A stretch of 64,000 bases of DNA from the NCBI RefSeq assembly GCF_033304595.1, contig NZ_CP116341.1, forward strand, positions 3,128,001-3,192,000. The letters run 5' to 3'. The notes below the pieces were generated by a model, which saw only the letters and a program-made list of their open reading frames with translations, made no database searches and was not told where the DNA came from. Origin of the DNA: Sporosarcina jeotgali. Lineage in GTDB: Bacteria; Bacillota; Bacilli; Bacillales_A; Planococcaceae. Position numbers and translations under genes: made by a program. Below, one piece after another: positions 1 through 8,900 of this stretch. Every line of letters starts with the position of its first letter. Within the stretch, counting starts at the first letter, position 1.

Positions 1-1745
1 TGCTCACCGGTACAAAGGAAGTTGCTGGTGCGGTGTTTGCATCCATGTTGACGACCATTGTCGTGTTCTTACCCATAGGTTTCATTGGCGGTGATCTTGG
101 CAGGCTCATGATTATCCTATCAATCGTTATTGCTATTACACTGATCAGTTCCGTTATTGTCGCTTTTACGGTCATCCCAACGTTATCCGAAAAATTCTTG
201 CGGTTCAAAAAGAAGGATCCGGTTGCTAAGGAAGGCTTCATAACAAAAGGTTACAGTGCCGCTGTTTCTTGGATTGTCCGAAAAAAGAAACGCAGCGTAC
301 TCATCATTGGCCTTTTTTCTGCACTCTTTGTCGGCTCTCTCTTCCTAGTTCCGATCATCCCGATGACCGTGATGCCTGACATTTTCAACCGTTATACAGA
401 AGTCGTGATTGAATTGGAGTCAGGTATTCACGAAAAAGACAAAGCGGAAGTGATGACAGCTGTGAATGAACGTTTAGAATCCATTCAGGATGTTGAATCC
501 AATTATCTATTGGATACCGACGGGTTGCTCATTGGCATCATTAATATGACAAAAGGCGATGACATTCACAAGAACCAAAAAGAGGTTAATGAGGAGATTT
601 TAAAAAGGTTGCGCGAATTAGTACCTTCCACGCCGATTACAAGTGTTCAAAGTGCTATGGACGGCTTGGCCGGGTCCCCTGTTCAAGTGATCATTAAGGG
701 AGATGACTTCGACACCTTACAAACCCTTTCAGATAAATTCAAACAAAAGCTTGATGCCGTTGACGGCATAGTAGGAATTACGGATACTATGCAGCATGCA
801 ACACCAGAGCAAGTCATTGTTTTAAAGGAGAAAGCAATTCAGGACGCAGGCTTGTCTGCGTTACACGTGAAACAATTCCTGGAACAAACCTTTTTTAATG
901 CACCTATCGGACAAATCACAATTGCAGATCAGGCAGTTCCAATAATCGCAAGTTGGGACGCGAAAACAACAACTGCTGATGCCTTGCTCAATTTAAGGAT
1001 TCCGACAACCGATGGCGAAAAGAAATTGTTTTCATTCATAGATTTAAAGACCGTTCAGACGCCAAATGAGATTATGCATAAAGACGGTGATCGCTATATT
1101 ACTGTTTCTGCAGATATTGAAAAAAGGGATTTAGGAGCCATCCATCGCGATGTCCAAAGGGTTTTAAAAGACTTCAACACCCCTAATGGATATACCGTTG
1201 GGGTCGCTGGAGATATCGAGCAGCAACAAGAGCTGATGATGGAAATGATAGTGGTATTGGCCATTGCATTATTTCTTGTGTACTTTGTTATGGCTGTGCA
1301 GTTCAATCACTTAGGGCATCCCTTCATCGTCATGTCCATCATCCCAATGGCAATTATCGGTGTCATTATCGGATTGGTCGTCACACAAAGAGAACTGAAT
1401 CTCTTGTCGGGCATGGGGATTATCATGCTCATTGGAATCGTTTTGAACAATGCTATTTTGCTCATTGACCGGACAAATCAGTTGCGTACGGAAGGTCAAT
1501 CTGTTGATGAAGCACTCGTTGCAGCAGGTAAACAGCGAATACGTCCCATCCAAATGACCACATTAACAACGGTTGGAGGTATGTTGCCTCTTGCTCTTGC
1601 ATCGGGTGTGTCCGGCAACTACCAAGCACCTCTTGCAACAGTACTCATTTTTGGACTGCTATTTTCAACCATCATTACGTTGTTGCTAATTCCTGCGGTT
1701 TACCGGGTGTTTACTGTTAGTAAGATTAAATCTAAAACGGAATAA
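1..1745 (+). CDS. RND-family efflux transporter permease, 3' part (5' end outside window)
   Basis: C-terminal ~580 residues of an AcrB/SwrC-type RND pump, which exports drugs, surfactants or metals using the proton gradient. The reading frame is open from base 3, so the gene starts before the window. Visible are a helix-rich segment near the left edge, a large extracytoplasmic loop (about bases 340-1220), then a second cluster of membrane helices from about 1240 to 1700 containing the conserved GIVLNNAILLID stretch typical of TM10-11 in this family. The N-terminal half cannot be seen. A strong terminator follows 5 bases after the stop. Family assignment is firm; substrate is unknown. Confidence 0.9.
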   Translation, partial: LTGTKEVAGAVFASMLTTIVVFLPIGFIGGDLGRLMIILSIVIAITLISSVIVAFTVIPTLSEKFLRFKKKDPVAKEGFITKGYSAAVSWIVRKKKRSVLIIGLFSALFVGSLFLVPIIPMTVMPDIFNRYTEVVIELESGIHEKDKAEVMTAVNERLESIQDVESNYLLDTDGLLIGIINMTKGDDIHKNQKEVNEEILKRLRELVPSTPITSVQSAMDGLAGSPVQVIIKGDDFDTLQTLSDKFKQKLDAVDGIVGITDTMQHATPEQVIVLKEKAIQDAGLSALHVKQFLEQTFFNAPIGQITIADQAVPIIASWDAKTTTADALLNLRIPTTDGEKKLFSFIDLKTVQTPNEIMHKDGDRYITVSADIEKRDLGAIHRDVQRVLKDFNTPNGYTVGVAGDIEQQQELMMEMIVVLAIALFLVYFVMAVQFNHLGHPFIVMSIIPMAIIGVIIGLVVTQRELNLLSGMGIIMLIGIVLNNAILLIDRTNQLRTEGQSVDEALVAAGKQRIRPIQMTTLTTVGGMLPLALASGVSGNYQAPLATVLIFGLLFSTIITLLLIPAVYRVFTVSKIKSKTE

Positions 1746-1749
1746 ATTT

Positions 1750-1786
1750 AAAACCGCATTCAGTATTAAGCTGAATGCGGTTTTTG
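1750..1786. terminator. Bidirectional intrinsic terminator
   Basis: Inverted repeat AAAACCGCATTCAG / CTGAATGCGGTTTT around a 7-base loop. It is flanked by T-runs in both directions, so it can stop the RND pump gene from the left and the ABC ATPase gene from the right. Confidence 0.9.
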
Positions 1787-1828
1787 AAGAATCTGCATCA
1801 ATTAAGTATCTCAGATGCTCTGTGGATT

Positions 1829-3568
1829 TCATTCGATTACTTTTGCCACCCAATGCCCCTCCGTTACCTCTACCAACTTTGCATTTGTTACATCAAACTT
1901 TTTATCTGTTTCTCCCTCTTTATGAAGCTGACGATGCTTATTTGTGCCTGCTCTAGGGTCCGGGATAGGAATAGCGGCCAGCAAAGATTTTGTATAGGGA
2001 TGCAGCGGGTTATTATACAACTCTTCGCTATCTGCCAGCTCAACAATCTTCCCTGCGTACATAACCGCTACACGATCACTGATGTGCTTTACCATCGATA
2101 AGTCATGGGCTATGAATAAGTATGTAAGGCCCAGTTCGTGTTGCAGGTCTTCTAGAAGTTTTACAATTTGTGTTTGGATGGAAACATCAAGTGCTGACAA
2201 TGGTTCATCACAGACGATGAAATCCGGCTCCACAGCCAACGCACGTGCAATTCCAATTCTTTGGCGCTGGCCGCCAGAGAATTCATGAGGATAACGCATC
2301 GCATGCTCGGGCTCCAAACCGACCATCATCAGCAACTCTTCAACTCTTTTCTTACGTTCAGTTTTGTTCTTGCTTATCTGGTGAATATCTAATGCTTGCC
2401 CGATAATATCGAGTACCTTAAAACGGGGATTCAGAGAGGAATATGGATCTTGGAAAATCATTTGCATATGTCTTCTCATGCGTTTCATCTCTTTTGAAGT
2501 AAAACGGTTGATGGCCATTCCTTGGTACAACACTTCCCCATCCGTCAGTTCGTCCAATCGTAAAATTGCACGGCCTGTTGTGGACTTTCCGGATCCTGAT
2601 TCGCCTACAAGGCCCAATGTTTCACCCGGTCGAATGTGAAAACTAATATCGTCAACTGCCTTCGTTAATCCCTTTTTCCCACTATCAAAGTACTGTTTTA
2701 GAGACGTCACTTGAACAAGGGGAATCGACTGATCAATTCCTTCTGGAAGTTGAGATACACGCTTTTCTTTTTTCTTTTCATCCAGGCGCGGCAGTGCGTT
2801 TAATAATTTTTTAGTATACGGATGTTTGGGACTTTCAAATACCTCAAATACTGATCCTGTCTCCACAATCTTACCTTTCTTCATAACTGCGACACGATCA
2901 CACATTTCCGCTACTACGCCTAAGTCGTGGGTGATCAATATTATAGAAGTACCAAACCGTTGTTGAAGGTTCTTCATCAGATCTAGAATCTGAGCTTGAA
3001 TGGTTACGTCTAGGGCTGTTGTAGGTTCATCTGCAATTAGTAACGAGGGCTTACAAGCAAGCGCAATTGCAATCATGACACGCTGACGCATACCGCCAGA
3101 AAACTCATGGGGATACTGATCATACCGAACTTCACTATCCTTGATGCCAACCATCTTTAAAAGTTCAAGAGTTTCCTTCTTCGCTTCTTTCTTTGATACG
3201 TTCATATGTTTTAATATACTTTCACTAATTTGTTTCCCTATCGTTTTAGTGGGGTTTAAAGAAGTCATTGGATCCTGAAAGATCATACCAATTCCTTTCC
3301 CTCTAATCCCCTCCATCTCTTTCTCTGTTTTTATAGTTAAATTTTCTCCTTGGAATTCTATAGTTCCTTCTTTCATATACGAAAGAGGTGAAGGCAATAA
3401 CCGCATAATGGAACGGGCAGTTACACTCTTCCCACTACCAGATTCCCCTACAATACCAAGGGTTTCTCCTTTTTTAACATCAAAACTCACACCGCGTACC
3501 GCATCGAGATTTTCATCCCCCATCGTAAAGGAAACGTGTAGATCTTTTACTTTTAAAATAGGTTCCAC
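1829..3568 (-). CDS. Fused dipeptide/oligopeptide/nickel ABC transporter ATPase (DppD-DppF type)
   Basis: 579-residue protein with two complete ABC ATPase domains in one chain. Each half has its Walker A motif (GESGSGKS, twice), Q-loop FQDP, signature FSGGMRQR or FSGGQRQR, and Walker B (LLIADEP, FIVCDEP). Each half ends in the oligopeptide-type tail with an HPYTK motif. In most systems these halves are separate subunits (DppD/OppD and DppF/OppF), each about 320-340 residues. I chose the GTG start at 3568 because an AAAGGAGG ribosome site lies 7-8 bases upstream; an in-frame ATG further upstream lacks one. The gene diverges from the permease and binding-protein genes at 3692-8462 and presumably energises that importer. 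It shares the terminator at 1750-1786 with the RND gene. Confidence 0.9.
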   Translation of the reverse strand: MEPILKVKDLHVSFTMGDENLDAVRGVSFDVKKGETLGIVGESGSGKSVTARSIMRLLPSPLSYMKEGTIEFQGENLTIKTEKEMEGIRGKGIGMIFQDPMTSLNPTKTIGKQISESILKHMNVSKKEAKKETLELLKMVGIKDSEVRYDQYPHEFSGGMRQRVMIAIALACKPSLLIADEPTTALDVTIQAQILDLMKNLQQRFGTSIILITHDLGVVAEMCDRVAVMKKGKIVETGSVFEVFESPKHPYTKKLLNALPRLDEKKKEKRVSQLPEGIDQSIPLVQVTSLKQYFDSGKKGLTKAVDDISFHIRPGETLGLVGESGSGKSTTGRAILRLDELTDGEVLYQGMAINRFTSKEMKRMRRHMQMIFQDPYSSLNPRFKVLDIIGQALDIHQISKNKTERKKRVEELLMMVGLEPEHAMRYPHEFSGGQRQRIGIARALAVEPDFIVCDEPLSALDVSIQTQIVKLLEDLQHELGLTYLFIAHDLSMVKHISDRVAVMYAGKIVELADSEELYNNPLHPYTKSLLAAIPIPDPRAGTNKHRQLHKEGETDKKFDVTNAKLVEVTEGHWVAKVIE

Positions 3569-3615
3569 TGGAAATCCTCCTTTTTTGTCATGTTTATTTT
3601 GTTTCAAGAATAGAA

Positions 3616-3644
3616 TTGACAACTATTATCTATTTGACTATAGT
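3616..3644 (+). promoter_or_regulatory. Sigma-A type promoter for the ABC permease operon
   Basis: TTGACA (3616-3621), 17-base spacer, TATAGT (3639-3644), ending 47 bases before the permease start. A small perfect palindrome GACTATAGTC overlaps the -10 element and could bind a regulator, which is speculation. Confidence 0.6.
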
Positions 3645-3691
3645 CTAGTATACCAATCGGAATTAAACAATATAAAAAGGTGGTGGAATAA

Positions 3692-5113
3692 TTGGTACTG
3701 AATATCGCTTCGCTTCTTCAAAAGTCGTACAAAGAGAATCAACCGAAAACAATGGTTCAAGTTTTACTGTTTCTAGCAGGGTTACCTGTTCACCTAGTTG
3801 TTTATTTTATTTACTTGATGAAGAAAAAAGACCAAACTCTCATTGCTCAGTTGGACGGCATACGCAGCGAGCTATCAAAAAAACACTGCACGGATCAATG
3901 GCATTCTGAGTATGCAGACCAGCTAGTTCGTAAGCGGAACTTCCTTCAGGAGGATGTTAGCGACAAAGAAATACATAAATTGTCTGAAAAGCTAGCGGGA
4001 AATAGGCTGGAAGAAGAGATTTTACGTTGCACAGAAGAATACTTAACACAAAATCGAGTGCGAAAAGAAACTTATTCAGTCTACTTTCATTCTCTGCTAA
4101 AACGTCCGGAATTTTTACTCTATACGTTGCTCCCTGGTGCTCTGATGTACGCACTGTTACTGCTGTTTAGCAATCCATTTCTAACCTATATTGCAGAAAG
4201 ACTCGTACAAAGTGTACTTGTCATTGTTGGGGTCGCAGTGCTGGTATTTACGATTCTTTATATCTCTCCATTTGATCCGGCTTCTAATATTCTTGGCGAA
4301 TCCGCCACAAAAGAACAAATTGCAGCATTCAACCAATTACACGGTCTCGACCTATCCTATTGGCAGCAGCTATGGAATGCGGTGAAAGGAATCGCTACAT
4401 TCGATCTCGGCACTTCATTTGCGGGGAATGAAGATGTAGCAACAAGTATCGCCAACAAATTCCCGGTTACGTTAACGATTGCGCTGTTCTCGGTCATTAT
4501 GGCAGTTGTCATAGCGATTCCAGTAGGCATTCTTTCCGCAACTCGACCCAATTCGTTCTTGGATTACTCGTTCATGTTTATTGCGCTAATCGGCTTATCG
4601 ATTCCGAACTTTTGGCAAGGTCTAATCTTCATTCTTAATTTCTCGATCAAATTCAATTGGCTGCCTGCGACATATAGTCCTAGTAATCACTTATCCATGA
4701 TTATGCCTGTTGTGGTTCTTGGAACTGCGCTAACTGCTTCTATAGCAAGAATGATGCGCTCGTCCTTACTTGAAATTATTCACGAAGACTACATCATTAC
4801 AGCACGGGCGAAAGGTCTAACCAAAATTCAGATGTTATGGAAACACGCTGTAGGCAATGCGATGATTCCCGTCATTACCGTTATTGGCCTCTTGTTCGGA
4901 GGAATGCTTGGGGGAGCTGCTGTGACAGAAAAAGTCTTCAATATAAGAGGGATTGGCAGTTACATCGTTGACAAGCAATTCATCCCTGACATCCCAGCCA
5001 TCATGGGCGGTGTTGTTTATATCGCAATCACAATCTCGATAGTCAATCTACTTATTGATATTTTGTATGCGTTCCTAGATCCACGAATTCGCTCTAAGAT
5101 AAACCAATCGTAA
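3692..5113 (+). CDS. DppB/OppB-type ABC permease with a long N-terminal extension
   Basis: 473 residues, against about 310-340 for the family. The ordinary DppB sequence begins near residue 168 (RLVQSVLVIVGVAVLVF, then the usual P.DPA loop) and continues through the inner-membrane domain to the EAA loop (EDYIITARAKGL, about residues 365-376) and the conserved C-terminus. The first ~165 residues are extra: a hydrophobic helix (about 22-43), a charged, probably coiled segment (about 45-130), and a second helix (about 143-160). TTG start chosen for the AAAAGGTGG ribosome site just upstream. First gene of a three-gene operon with the second permease (13-base gap) and the binding protein. Confidence 0.88.
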   Translation: MVLNIASLLQKSYKENQPKTMVQVLLFLAGLPVHLVVYFIYLMKKKDQTLIAQLDGIRSELSKKHCTDQWHSEYADQLVRKRNFLQEDVSDKEIHKLSEKLAGNRLEEEILRCTEEYLTQNRVRKETYSVYFHSLLKRPEFLLYTLLPGALMYALLLLFSNPFLTYIAERLVQSVLVIVGVAVLVFTILYISPFDPASNILGESATKEQIAAFNQLHGLDLSYWQQLWNAVKGIATFDLGTSFAGNEDVATSIANKFPVTLTIALFSVIMAVVIAIPVGILSATRPNSFLDYSFMFIALIGLSIPNFWQGLIFILNFSIKFNWLPATYSPSNHLSMIMPVVVLGTALTASIARMMRSSLLEIIHEDYIITARAKGLTKIQMLWKHAVGNAMIPVITVIGLLFGGMLGGAAVTEKVFNIRGIGSYIVDKQFIPDIPAIMGGVVYIAITISIVNLLIDILYAFLDPRIRSKINQS

Positions 5114-5126
5114 GGTAGGTGAAATC

Positions 5127-6623
5127 ATGAAAAAATCTTTTAACAATCGCCATGCATTGATAATATCAAAAGATTATCCCCAAGCTAATTTCACATGGGT
5201 TCTATCGTTAGCTATCGCTGTAATCTTCTTGTGGAACAGTTTTTCAACTAAAACTGATGGGTTAAACCCCGTTGTATTCACCTTGTTCTGCGCCTACACG
5301 TTGACTTCCATCTTCCAGCTATTCATCGCCAGGAAGATGAAGAAGGATCTGCTTGATACTGGTGAAATCAGCAAAATGACGAGACGTTTAGGTTATGTAC
5401 AATTAGTCAGTTTACTAACTGGAAATATTTTTACGGCTGCGTTTGCTTTCAACTTAATTAACAAAAGAAAGACCCCTGAGTACACGTTTGCAGTGTATAT
5501 GTTATTAACACAAATCGCTGTCCTCGCCATAAGCTCTGTGAATCTATTTAAGCCTTATGTCAGCGATACGTTCCTAATCGCTATGGGGATTCTTTTACTC
5601 TTTGCTTTGTTTTACCTAGTGGTCCTGATCCTGTCGGTCCTTTATGTAAACGAGTATTCTGCTCCACGCTGGATGTCTATACTTTCTATCGTTTTAATGG
5701 TAACTGCTGCTACAGGTAACTTATTTGCCTTACTTCTAGGTTGGAGCTTGTTCATGAAGTCTAGACGCTTCGATTCTTCCCGTCTGATGAAGTGGAATGT
5801 GATGTGGGAGAAAATCACCCGAAACTCCACTGCCGTACTAGGTATGTTTTTCATCCTTCTCATGCTTGTCATTTCCATCACGAGCCGATTCACATTCGAC
5901 TATGCACTTGCTGTAGAAAATAATTACGGAGCTATCTTACAAGCTCCAAGCCTTGCATATCCATTTGGAACGGATAACTTTGGACGTGATGTGTTTTCGA
6001 GAATTGTGTTTGGAGCGAGGATTTCATTACTCGTAGGTTTGGCATCGACACTATTACCCGGACTAATTGGAGGGTTCTTAGGAGCCATTGCTGGATATTA
6101 CAGTACTCGCATCGACAACTGGATTATGCGTCTTCTTGATATTTTATACTCGATTCCTGGAATTTTACTTGCAATCGCTATTATCGCTGCTTTTGGAGCA
6201 AATACGGTTAATTTGATAATTGCGCTAAGCGTTGGATCCATTCCTACTTATGCCCGCACCATGCGTGCGAATGTACTTATGGTTTCCAACTACGATTTTG
6301 TCGATTCTGCTAAGGCACTAGGTGCATCAGACTTTTCAATTCTATTTAGACAAATCGTTCCGAACTCACTTGCTCCTATGATTGTAAAATCCACGTTGAC
6401 AATTGGCGGGGCAGTAATTGCAACGAGCAGTTTGAGTTACCTTGGCCTTGGTGTCGAGCCTCATATTCCAGAATGGGGAAATATCTTAAAAGTCGGAAGT
6501 ACCTATCTGGAGACTAATTCGTATCTGGCAATTTTCCCGGGACTTGCAATTATATTGCTCGTTCTCTCATTCAATTTCCTTGGCGACGGACTTCGGGATG
6601 CACTGGATCCAAAACTAGACTGA
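5127..6623 (+). CDS. DppC/OppC-type ABC permease with a multi-helix N-terminal extension
   Basis: 498 residues, against about 280-310 for the family. Ordinary DppC sequence starts near residue 227 (the WEKITRNSTAVLG helix), followed by the family hallmark GTDNFGRDVFSR (about 285-296) and the EAA loop (SAKALGASDFSILFRQIVPN). The preceding ~225 residues are hydrophobic and could form about six membrane helices with no resemblance I recognise. The start has a GGTAGGTG ribosome site. Partner of the upstream permease; together they would form the channel of a peptide- or nickel-type importer driven by the divergent fused ATPase. The extension means this pair is not a standard Dpp/Opp system. Confidence 0.88.
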   Translation: MKKSFNNRHALIISKDYPQANFTWVLSLAIAVIFLWNSFSTKTDGLNPVVFTLFCAYTLTSIFQLFIARKMKKDLLDTGEISKMTRRLGYVQLVSLLTGNIFTAAFAFNLINKRKTPEYTFAVYMLLTQIAVLAISSVNLFKPYVSDTFLIAMGILLLFALFYLVVLILSVLYVNEYSAPRWMSILSIVLMVTAATGNLFALLLGWSLFMKSRRFDSSRLMKWNVMWEKITRNSTAVLGMFFILLMLVISITSRFTFDYALAVENNYGAILQAPSLAYPFGTDNFGRDVFSRIVFGARISLLVGLASTLLPGLIGGFLGAIAGYYSTRIDNWIMRLLDILYSIPGILLAIAIIAAFGANTVNLIIALSVGSIPTYARTMRANVLMVSNYDFVDSAKALGASDFSILFRQIVPNSLAPMIVKSTLTIGGAVIATSSLSYLGLGVEPHIPEWGNILKVGSTYLETNSYLAIFPGLAIILLVLSFNFLGDGLRDALDPKLD

Positions 6624-6650
6624 CAACTAAAAACTTGGAGGGATTCATCA

Positions 6651-8462
6651 ATGAAAAAGAAATTATTAACACTTACTCTTCTGCTCATCCTTGTGCTTGC
6701 AGGATGTGTCAAAACTAAATCAGAGGTTGAGAGTGATGGAAAAGACACTGATGCCAAAGGAGACGGAAATGGGAAAGTAAAAATCGAGGTCCTGGGAATG
6801 GGATCAGGTGAAGAGGACTTAAATATTGTGCGAGACCAGCTTATCAAAAATGGTTTTGACGTCAAACTGAACATTCAACCTGATTATGGAACCTTTTCAG
6901 CACAGAAAGATGCTGGCAACTTCGATCTTGCACTCTCTAGCTGGACGACAGTTACTGGTAACCCCGACTATGCGGTACGCGCGTTATTCAAAACAGACGG
7001 TGCAAATAGTCTTGTTGAAGATGCTAAAGTGGATGAATTGATTGACAAAGCAAGCAGAGAAACAGCTGAGGAATACACTAAAACGTACAAAGCACTAGAA
7101 CAGCAGCTCGTTACAGACAAGGCCTACATTGCACCTCTTTATAACTCATTTAAAGCACAGGGAGTAAACAAAGACGTGTTAAATCCAGACACTGTTAGAC
7201 TTGCAAAATCTCGCGCGATTGCATGGGAAACTATTGACTTCAATGATGCTGCAAAACGCGCTGCTACGCCTCTTGTGACGCAACAAGCAATTGGTGATTT
7301 GACTTCTTTGGATCCCATTAAGGGGAATGATGGTTCGATTAATACACTAAACACAAATATGTATGTCCGCCTCGTCAACTTGACGGACGAAGATGAAGTC
7401 GTATCAGACGGCTCACTTTCTTATAACTATGCCATGGCTGATGGGAATTCAGACTACTACTTCCTTCTCCGTGATGACATTAACTTTGCATCTGTATCGA
7501 ATGACAAAGCAATTGATACTGGCGAACGTGTGGGAGCAGAGGATGTTGTGTTCTCTCTGGATCGAGCAAAAGATAAAGACTCTGTACCAGATCACCGAAC
7601 GTATAGTTTACACGAGCAAATTAAAAGTACTGAAATCGTGACTGATCTAGCAGAGTTACAAAAAACAAAGCAATCCGGCAGCGAGGAAACAATTCTTGAA
7701 GCATTGGAAAATGGACTCGAGACAAAACTATCTAGAGTCGTTGACAGTAAAACAAATGCTGACAACAGTAAAGGTAACTATCAAGTAGTTAAAGTAACAA
7801 CAACTGAACCATTTCCTCAAGTTTTGAACTACTTGGCTCACCAATCAGCTGGAATTGTCTCAGAGAAACAAGTGAAAAACATAAACACATATGACGTTGC
7901 ATCGTTTAACGTGGATAAAGATATTCCATATGGAGACCAGCGTACTGTAACTGACGGTGCTAGTTACGACAATCAGCTTTATGCAAGCGGACCTTATATT
8001 CTCGTGAAGAAAAATGATTATCAAGCAGACTTTGTGAAAAACCCTGGATACCGTACTGGAAGTAATTTTGACCCTAAGATTTCAAACGTAACTGTACGTT
8101 TCATTGATGATGCAGATAGTGCTCTGTCGGCATTACGTAACGGTGAAATTCATCTCTTTAATGGGGTACCGGAAACTAAGTACGATCTTGTTGAAAAAGC
8201 GGATAACTTACTTCTGCAAATGAGCGATAGCAATGCCGTTACTTACTTGCAATTCAATACAGCCGGCCGAGAAGTTTCAGAAAGTGAAAACTTACGTAAA
8301 GCTGTACTATTCTCCATCAATCAAGACGAGTTTTTGAACTATTACCAAGGCAACAAGAAAAAAGCCTATTCAACGGTTAGCCCGCTTGTAGATACAGGTA
8401 ACGAGCTCACAGCTGATTCTAGTAAAGTAAAAGAGTTCTTGAAAGCCTATCACGAAGAATGA
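6651..8462 (+). CDS. Family 5 solute-binding lipoprotein with apparently permuted domain order
   Basis: 603 residues with a lipoprotein signal (hydrophobic stretch, LVLAGC lipobox, Cys19) and an acidic linker to about residue 40. Normal SBP_bac_5 proteins begin with the lobe containing 'SLDP', 'F.LRDDI.F', and 'A.DVVFSL.RA', and end with the lobe containing 'G.DV.L....Y..F.......FDLAL..W' and 'Y.IAPLY'. Here the second segment comes first (about residues 43-195: KIEVLG, GFDVKLNIQPDYGTF, FDLALSSW, YIAPLYNSF). The usual N-terminal part follows (about 205-603: LTSLDPI, DDINFA, VGAEDVVFSLDRA), and the protein ends at the helix that normally precedes the KIEVLG strand. The gene is intact with a GGAGGG ribosome site. 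It is last in the permease operon and should bind its substrate outside the membrane. Confidence 0.85.
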   Translation: MKKKLLTLTLLLILVLAGCVKTKSEVESDGKDTDAKGDGNGKVKIEVLGMGSGEEDLNIVRDQLIKNGFDVKLNIQPDYGTFSAQKDAGNFDLALSSWTTVTGNPDYAVRALFKTDGANSLVEDAKVDELIDKASRETAEEYTKTYKALEQQLVTDKAYIAPLYNSFKAQGVNKDVLNPDTVRLAKSRAIAWETIDFNDAAKRAATPLVTQQAIGDLTSLDPIKGNDGSINTLNTNMYVRLVNLTDEDEVVSDGSLSYNYAMADGNSDYYFLLRDDINFASVSNDKAIDTGERVGAEDVVFSLDRAKDKDSVPDHRTYSLHEQIKSTEIVTDLAELQKTKQSGSEETILEALENGLETKLSRVVDSKTNADNSKGNYQVVKVTTTEPFPQVLNYLAHQSAGIVSEKQVKNINTYDVASFNVDKDIPYGDQRTVTDGASYDNQLYASGPYILVKKNDYQADFVKNPGYRTGSNFDPKISNVTVRFIDDADSALSALRNGEIHLFNGVPETKYDLVEKADNLLLQMSDSNAVTYLQFNTAGREVSESENLRKAVLFSINQDEFLNYYQGNKKKAYSTVSPLVDTGNELTADSSKVKEFLKAYHEE

Positions 8463-8465
8463 CAG

Positions 8466-8512
8466 AAAACCGTACGCCAACCTGACTTTCTTCGGCTGGC
8501 GTACGGTTTTTA
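8466..8512 (+). terminator. Intrinsic terminator of the ABC permease operon
   Basis: Stem AAAACCGTACGCCA... pairing with ...TGGCGTACGGTTTT, followed by a T-run, directly after the binding-protein stop. Confidence 0.9.
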
Positions 8513-8523
8513 ACTTTGAATAT

Positions 8524-8754
8524 CTATTCCTTCTTGCGAGTTCGATCTAAGTTAAGCATGTACCCTGTGATGTCGTTTATTCAAAACTCCATTACTGAGC
8601 CGTCTCCGTTTAACTGAGAAACGGCTTCATCGACCGCATCCTGACTTAGATCTGAAAGAACCACTTTCGCTCCTGCTTCTGAAAAAGCGTTAGCAATATC
8701 AAACCCGATTCCTCGCGCTGCTCCTGTAATGAATAAAACGCTGCCTTCTGCCAT
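8524..8754 (-). pseudogene. Short-chain dehydrogenase/reductase remnant with internal deletion
   Basis: On the minus strand an ATG at 8754 with an AGGGGG ribosome site opens a 57-codon frame. It encodes the N-terminus of an SDR oxidoreductase: the NAD(P)-binding motif TGAARGIG, then an AGAKVVLSDL strand with the Asp typical of NAD preference. The frame ends with a TGA at 8581-8583. Continuing in the same frame past this stop gives DITGYMLNLD, which matches the SDR C-terminus (normally ITGQ.LNVDGG). The catalytic Ser-Tyr-Lys part is absent, so about 180 residues appear to be deleted. It can no longer encode an enzyme. It lies downstream of a LacI-family regulator that may once have controlled it. 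Confidence 0.75.
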
Positions 8755-8837
8755 TTCTTCATCCCCCTAATTTAAAATTACTGGCCGCTTCTTTTTAAAA
8801 GTTATTTACTGATTCGTATCTGGTTTACATATAGTTT

Positions 8838-8855
8838 TTTGCATACGTATTCAAA
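8838..8855. promoter_or_regulatory. Candidate LacI-family operator
   Basis: 18-bp near-perfect palindrome TTTGCATAC-GTATTCAAA (8 of 9 pairs) with a central CG, as is usual for LacI-family operators. It lies between the regulator gene and the SDR remnant, where that remnant's promoter would be. The link to the adjacent regulator is inferred. Confidence 0.5.
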
Positions 8856-8900
8856 TGAGTTAATGGGAAAAACGACTTCCCCAGTTTGTTAGTCGTACTT

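Noticed and set aside
6533..6546. TTTTCCCGGGACTT as a Noc-binding site
   Set aside because: At least three mismatches to ATTTCCCGGGAAAT and located inside the DppC-type coding sequence.
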